The translations under genes were made by a program, and so were the position numbers. Shown here piece after piece: positions 24,332 to 27,526 of a stretch of DNA of 27,526 bases. Source of the stretch: UBA2266 sp964406945 (GTDB lineage: Bacteria; Planctomycetota; Phycisphaerae; Sedimentisphaerales; Anaerobacaceae); contig CAYOTO010000041.1 of assembly GCA_964406945.1 (NCBI GenBank), forward strand, positions 1-27,526. The letters run 5' to 3'. How positions within the stretch are numbered: the first letter of the stretch is position 1; each line of letters opens with the position of its first letter. The notes beneath the pieces are model-generated. The model had not been told where the DNA came from. It saw only the letters and a program-made list of their open reading frames with translations, and ran no database searches.

Positions 24332-25216
24332 TCAATCCTTCTTGGCCCGGTTAGCCAGCGACATCAGCCAGGGGTCGCGGAGCTCTATTTCCAGTTCGAC
24401 TGTCTCAGAAATCTCCATGACCCCCAAGTCGTCAACTGGGAAGAACCATGGCAGGCTGGCTGGTGGAACTTTCCGACTAGACCATTTGTCCAGGCGATAC
24501 CGCAAATTCGCGAGAAGAACCTCCACGGCAGTCTCAAACCGTCGTCGGGTCGGGTCCTCTGCCGAGCTCAAAGCTACCGGATGTCCCGGAAGTGCGTTCA
24601 CCCGGTTCTTGACTGCAGGGTCACTGAATCCTAGGTTGGTAAATTCATGCGCACATTCATTACGGATGCGACGAACTAGATCGAGTTGTTTCTGCTCTGT
24701 CTCGGCAATCAACCCCAACGCGAAAGCCGCCGTGATGCGCGAACTGAATGTACCGAGTGGGCCATTGAATCCTCTTACCAGATCGTCTCCGGCGGGCTTG
24801 TTTAAGAAGTGGCTACATAGCATCTCTTCGAGGACAAAGTCCAAAAATGCGGCCGCGACAAGTATGCAACCACGCTCACTCTCATTCTCGATCGATAGCT
24901 TGTAGGAATCTACGTCTTCGTCAACGACAAGTGTGACCGGCGTATCTGGCGGGGCGTAAGTTCTCACACCGCCCTGTCCGAGGCTATTTGCTGCCAATGC
25001 GATCGCTACCTTCACCTGTACTGCGCCGTGATCTTCGACCCACTTCATGGCACAGCGCTTATGCATCGGACCTGGTGCATCTGGATGCTGGATGCAGACT
25101 GGGTCGTCAGGTAATAGGTGTGCGACGCCGCCCGTCGCAGTCAAGGTGACTACGGAAGCGAGTCCCTCTCCGCAGAACCCACATACCGAGGATGACGCTG
25201 TTACATCTTCTTGCAT
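24332..25216 (-). CDS. zinc-binding plus MltR-like (HEPN-type motif) protein
   Basis: The 294-aa product appears to have two parts. The N-terminal part has a Cys-x2-Cys pair (Cys12, Cys15 in CGFCGEG) and a later His52-x2-Cys55 pair (HKRC). This suggests a zinc ribbon or finger. The central part (~113-195) resembles the MltR family: ESERGCILVAAAFLDFVLEE, GFNGPLGTFSSRITAAFALG and LDLVRRIRNECAHEF. In the last string Arg185 and His190 form R-x4-H with Asn after the Arg, as in HEPN-superfamily RNases. MltR itself is a mannitol repressor partner, but no mannitol genes are near, so that role should not be transferred. The start at 25216 is fixed by AAGGAGG 5 nt upstream. The longer frame to 25321 lacks this. 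It lies between a RAYT gene and an IS3 element. Confidence 0.75.
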   Translation of the reverse strand: MQEDVTASSSVCGFCGEGLASVVTLTATGGVAHLLPDDPVCIQHPDAPGPMHKRCAMKWVEDHGAVQVKVAIALAANSLGQGGVRTYAPPDTPVTLVVDEDVDSYKLSIENESERGCILVAAAFLDFVLEEMLCSHFLNKPAGDDLVRGFNGPLGTFSSRITAAFALGLIAETEQKQLDLVRRIRNECAHEFTNLGFSDPAVKNRVNALPGHPVALSSAEDPTRRRFETAVEVLLANLRYRLDKWSSRKVPPASLPWFFPVDDLGVMEISETVELEIELRDPWLMSLANRAKKD

Positions 25217-25800
25217 CGATACCTCCTTGAGTGCCGACCGCAGCCGGCACATCTCGTTGAATGCCGAGCGCGTTGAATGCTGGCCGGTCCCCACCATTGC
25301 TGTGCTACGTCCGCCATCCATTACTTATTAATAATTTCGCTTACCCGACAACTCTACATAATTGCCACAATCCGGAACTGCCTGCAAGCCTTATCTCGCC
25401 GCAAGTGCTCGACTTGGTACCGCGGTCCATCACACCTGCCAAACTATATTTTCTTCAAATCTGTTCACCGGTCGCACGCAGACGAATTTTTCCCCCGGCC
25501 CTCAGCGTCGAGCCCCGCTCGCACCTGCCCACCGTAAACCGGGCCGTCTCCGGTGTCAAGAGTTTTTTCGCCCGTCGACTCCCGACACAACGCCCCTATT
25601 CACCCGCAAGAAACTGCGTACCCTGGGACGATAGTACCTGCGCGGCGCCTCACTCAGGCCCAACTACTTCGACTCTTGCGATCCACCCCCAAGATCCGCG
25701 GGCGACCCCCTCCACCCGCTCATCCACCCCCAAAACGCGCCCGATACATCTGCATAGCCATCTCACCCCGTCTCCTGATACTATAATACTCCCCAAAAAC
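25217..25800. other. intergenic stretch upstream of the MltR-like gene and IS element
   Basis: This region holds the ribosome binding site of the leftward gene (AAGGAGGT on the minus strand, 25221-25228). An AT-rich patch at about 25318-25345 may hold its promoter. A rightward 184-codon frame (from 25261) has no motif or ribosome binding site and is not called. Nothing else is visible. Confidence 0.45.
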
Positions 25801-25860
25801 TGGACCAGTTGTTAAGGTGGATTCGTTGCCTGAATAATTGAATTTTCAGGAGAACGAATC

Positions 25861-26151
25861 ATGCAGAGCAAACGACGGAAGTTCAGTGCGGCTTTCAAGG
25901 CGAAGGTTGCTTTGGCCGCGGCCAAGGGCGACAGAACGATAGTGGATCTGGCCGCAGAGTACTAGGTGCACCCGAACCAGATCACGAAATGGAAGAAGCA
26001 ACTTCTGGAGGGCTTGCCGAAAGTATTCAGCAACGGTAACGCCCAAGATCGCCGTCAGCAGGAGCGGTTGACTGATCGGCTGTATCAGGAGATAGGCCAG
26101 TTGAAGGTAGAACTCGACTGGCTCAAAAAAAAATCTGGACTTGACGCTTGA
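25861..26151 (+). pseudogene. IS3 orfA with in-frame nonsense codon
   Basis: The frame encodes a typical IS3 OrfA (helix-turn-helix plus leucine zipper, ~96 aa). It reads MQSKRRKFSAAFKAKVALAA at the start and, after the break, VHPNQITKWKKQLLEG. A TAG at 25963-25965 interrupts it after 34 codons, in the position where relatives have Gly or Gln. A single C-to-T change from CAG would explain it. AGGAGA before the ATG at 25861 is intact. The downstream half, from 25966, keeps frame to the TGA at 26149-26151. Without suppression or re-initiation OrfA is truncated inside its DNA-binding helix-turn-helix, so the element may not transpose by itself. A sequencing error cannot be excluded. Confidence 0.85.
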
Positions 26152-27067
26152 GCAAAAACGCTGCTCAATCGAGCTGAACCACAAGCACATATCAGTCCGG
26201 CGACAGTGCGAGTTGCTCGGTCTGAATCGAAGCAGCTTCTATTACGAGCCGAACCGCGACAGCAGTTACAACGAGCAGTTGATGCGAGAAATCGACGAAC
26301 AGTACACCCGGACACCTTTCTACGGCGTACCGAAAATGACTGAGCACCTTTGCCGCAATGGGCATTTGGTCAATCCAAAACGCATACGCAGGCTGATGCG
26401 TAAGATGGGGCTGCAGGCGATTTATCCGCGGACAAAGCCCTCCTTGAGCCAGCCGGACAAGCAGCATACAGTTTATCCGTACCTCCTTCGAAATGTGGAA
26501 ATCGTCAGAGCCAATCAGGTCTGGTCGGCCGACATTACTTACATTCGGATGAACCCCGGCTGGCTGTATCTGATGGCGATTCTGGATCTGTTCAGCCGGT
26601 ATGTTGTCGCCTGGGAGACTTCGATCACTCTTGAGGCGGACTTCTGCGTGCAAGCTCTTGAGCGGGTGTTGTCAAGTGCTCGTCCGGAGATAGTGAACAC
26701 CGACCAGGGCTCACAGTTCACGTCCAGGGATTGGACGGGCTTGTTGATCAGTTGCGGCGTGGCTGTCAGCATGGACGGCCGAGGCCGCGTTTTCGACAAC
26801 ATATTCGTGGAGCGATTGTGGCGTACGGTGAAGGTCGAGGAGGTATACCTTCATGACTATCAGACTGTTGTTGAGGGGGTTTCGAGTTTACGCAGGTATT
26901 TTTCCTTTTACAATTTCGAGCGTCCGCATCAGTCACTGGGCTATCAGACGCCGGCCGAGGTGTACGGCGACGCTGCCATTTCTCCGGTCGCCCTCCGGGC
27001 TCCCTCCGAAATGGCAGCAACAACAATGGGCATGAATCCACCTAAGAAATCCTCAGTCCTGGTCTAG
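26141..27067 (+). CDS. IS3-family transposase OrfB (DDE integrase)
   Basis: The 308-aa catalytic half of an IS3 transposase has an HTH_21-type region (SVRRQCELLGLNRSSFYYEP). The rve integrase core follows with the acidic triad Asp131 (WSADITYI), Asp188 (VNTDQGSQFTS) and Glu224 (IFVERLWRTVK). The 35-residue D-E spacing is exact. The C-terminal YNFERPHQSLGYQTPAEVYG is standard. The last residues and the stop at 27065-27067 lie in the right inverted repeat. The frame starts at TTG 26141 and overlaps orfA by 11 nt. A run of nine A (26125-26133) sits just before. OrfB lies in the +1 frame relative to orfA, and a classical -1 slip would meet TGA at 26142-26144. The reading frame itself is intact. 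Confidence 0.92.
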   Translation: MTLEQKRCSIELNHKHISVRRQCELLGLNRSSFYYEPNRDSSYNEQLMREIDEQYTRTPFYGVPKMTEHLCRNGHLVNPKRIRRLMRKMGLQAIYPRTKPSLSQPDKQHTVYPYLLRNVEIVRANQVWSADITYIRMNPGWLYLMAILDLFSRYVVAWETSITLEADFCVQALERVLSSARPEIVNTDQGSQFTSRDWTGLLISCGVAVSMDGRGRVFDNIFVERLWRTVKVEEVYLHDYQTVVEGVSSLRRYFSFYNFERPHQSLGYQTPAEVYGDAAISPVALRAPSEMAATTMGMNPPKKSSVLV

Positions 27068-27070
27068 ACA

Positions 27071-27526
27071 ATGGGGAGAGGTATATACCGCGGCCCACCC
27101 CTCACGCTGTTCGCCAAGAAAAACGCAAAAAAGAAGAAGTAAAAACCACCCCCTCCACAAACTCAATCCGCAACACGCCCCACGCACTCCGAAATGCTCC
27201 GTTTTCCACCTTGTGTAATTAGTTCCTGTTGCGAAAGACCGCAAAACGGCAAGTGTTTCGCCTCGCGAGTTTCGTGACACATGTCCTGCGTTTGTCTCTG
27301 TTGCTCCAGAGGGTCATCTCGTCGAAAAAGTCCCCCAATGCAGGTTTTCGAGACAGACTTCTTTCATGTCTATACGCAAGAACGCTCTGTCAGGCCACTT
27401 GCTCCTTACAATCGAGTCAGCAAAACCAGGTTGTGACACAAAACCGCCAGTCCCACGCTGGCAGCGTAATTCCTAATATGGCAGCGCTAAATTTGCTCAA
27501 GAAAAGTGATTGTGTTTTCCGATGAA
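27071..27526. other. right-edge stretch without supported gene
   Basis: Beyond the IS element the sequence is of mixed composition. A rightward frame open from 27229 to the window edge has no ribosome binding site and no recognisable motif. I see no repeat copies of the dispersed family here. Confidence 0.45.

Larger units (their letters stand above)
25801..27070 (+). mobile_element. IS3-family insertion sequence
   Basis: The element carries overlapping orfA and orfB reading frames and imperfect terminal inverted repeats. On the left are GACCAG (25803-25808) and AGGTGGATTC (25815-25824). On the right are the complements at 27059-27064 and 27034-27043, with a 9-nt longer spacer. Length of about 1.27 kb fits IS3-family elements. 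The exact ends and any target duplication cannot be fixed by eye. Inserted 0.6 kb beyond the MltR-like gene start, it marks the accessory nature of this end of the window. Confidence 0.85.

Noticed and set aside
24332..25216. Naming this gene mtlR/mltR as a mannitol operon repressor
   Set aside because: Only the central domain is similar, a zinc-like N-terminus is added, and no mannitol transport or dehydrogenase genes are near.
25261..25815. 184-codon rightward frame before the IS element
   Set aside because: It has no ribosome binding site or motif, is Pro/Ser/Arg-rich, and overlaps the upstream region and ribosome binding site area of the leftward MltR-like gene.

Overview
The window looks like a chromosomal piece of a Planctomycetota bacterium, most likely class Phycisphaerae (Sedimentisphaerales-like). 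The lineage call is inference. It rests on a planctomycete-style single-loop dockerin-like C-terminus (1721-2665), a Tat-exported sulfatase, a DUF6786 lipoprotein, a methyltransferase-like/PQQ-propeller fusion, a fused transporter-like/spermidine-synthase/TPR protein, a lysine-rich-tailed HU protein, an HNH-AP2 protein and abundant interspersed repeats. Coding DNA is GC-rich with strong third-position bias, which creates many long antisense shadow frames. There is one 100-N assembly gap (17705-17804), inside a tandem repeat. I found no rRNA, tRNA or CRISPR array.

Layout. 0-2.7 kb: two leftward genes for exported proteins (DUF6786 lipoprotein; dockerin-tailed repeat protein). 3.2-6.3 kb: a large rightward membrane protein with a spermidine-synthase-like domain and TPRs. 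6.3-9.3 kb: a leftward Tat-sulfatase bracketed by related interspersed-repeat clusters. 9.3-9.8 kb: a DUF456 membrane protein. 10.1-17.5 kb: an arabinan-degradation locus, made of a rightward three-gene operon (PQQ-propeller protein, GH43 endo-arabinanase-like, GH43 exo-arabinofuranosidase-like) facing a leftward GH51 alpha-L-arabinofuranosidase. All four products carry export signals, so the set could cut arabinan outside the cytoplasm and release arabinose. 17.6-22.1 kb: housekeeping genes (DUF4190/prepilin-like protein, HU, RibF, NrnA-like DHH phosphoesterase) separated by repeats, including a 20-unit heptamer array. 22.7-27.1 kb: an accessory stretch with an HNH-AP2 endonuclease-like gene, a RAYT/IS200-like transposase gene between two identically built 48-bp double-hairpin units, a zinc-finger plus MltR-like protein carrying a HEPN-type R-x4-H motif, and an IS3-family element whose orfA has a nonsense codon.

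The most notable signals are the transposase with its pair of double-hairpin units, the zinc/MltR-like protein, and a nearly identical promoter-region motif upstream of both the DUF6786 and GH51 genes, which hints at co-regulation. Others are the exported protein with a methyltransferase-like domain in the arabinan operon, the heptamer array, and the gap sitting in a tandem array built from the head of the dispersed repeat.
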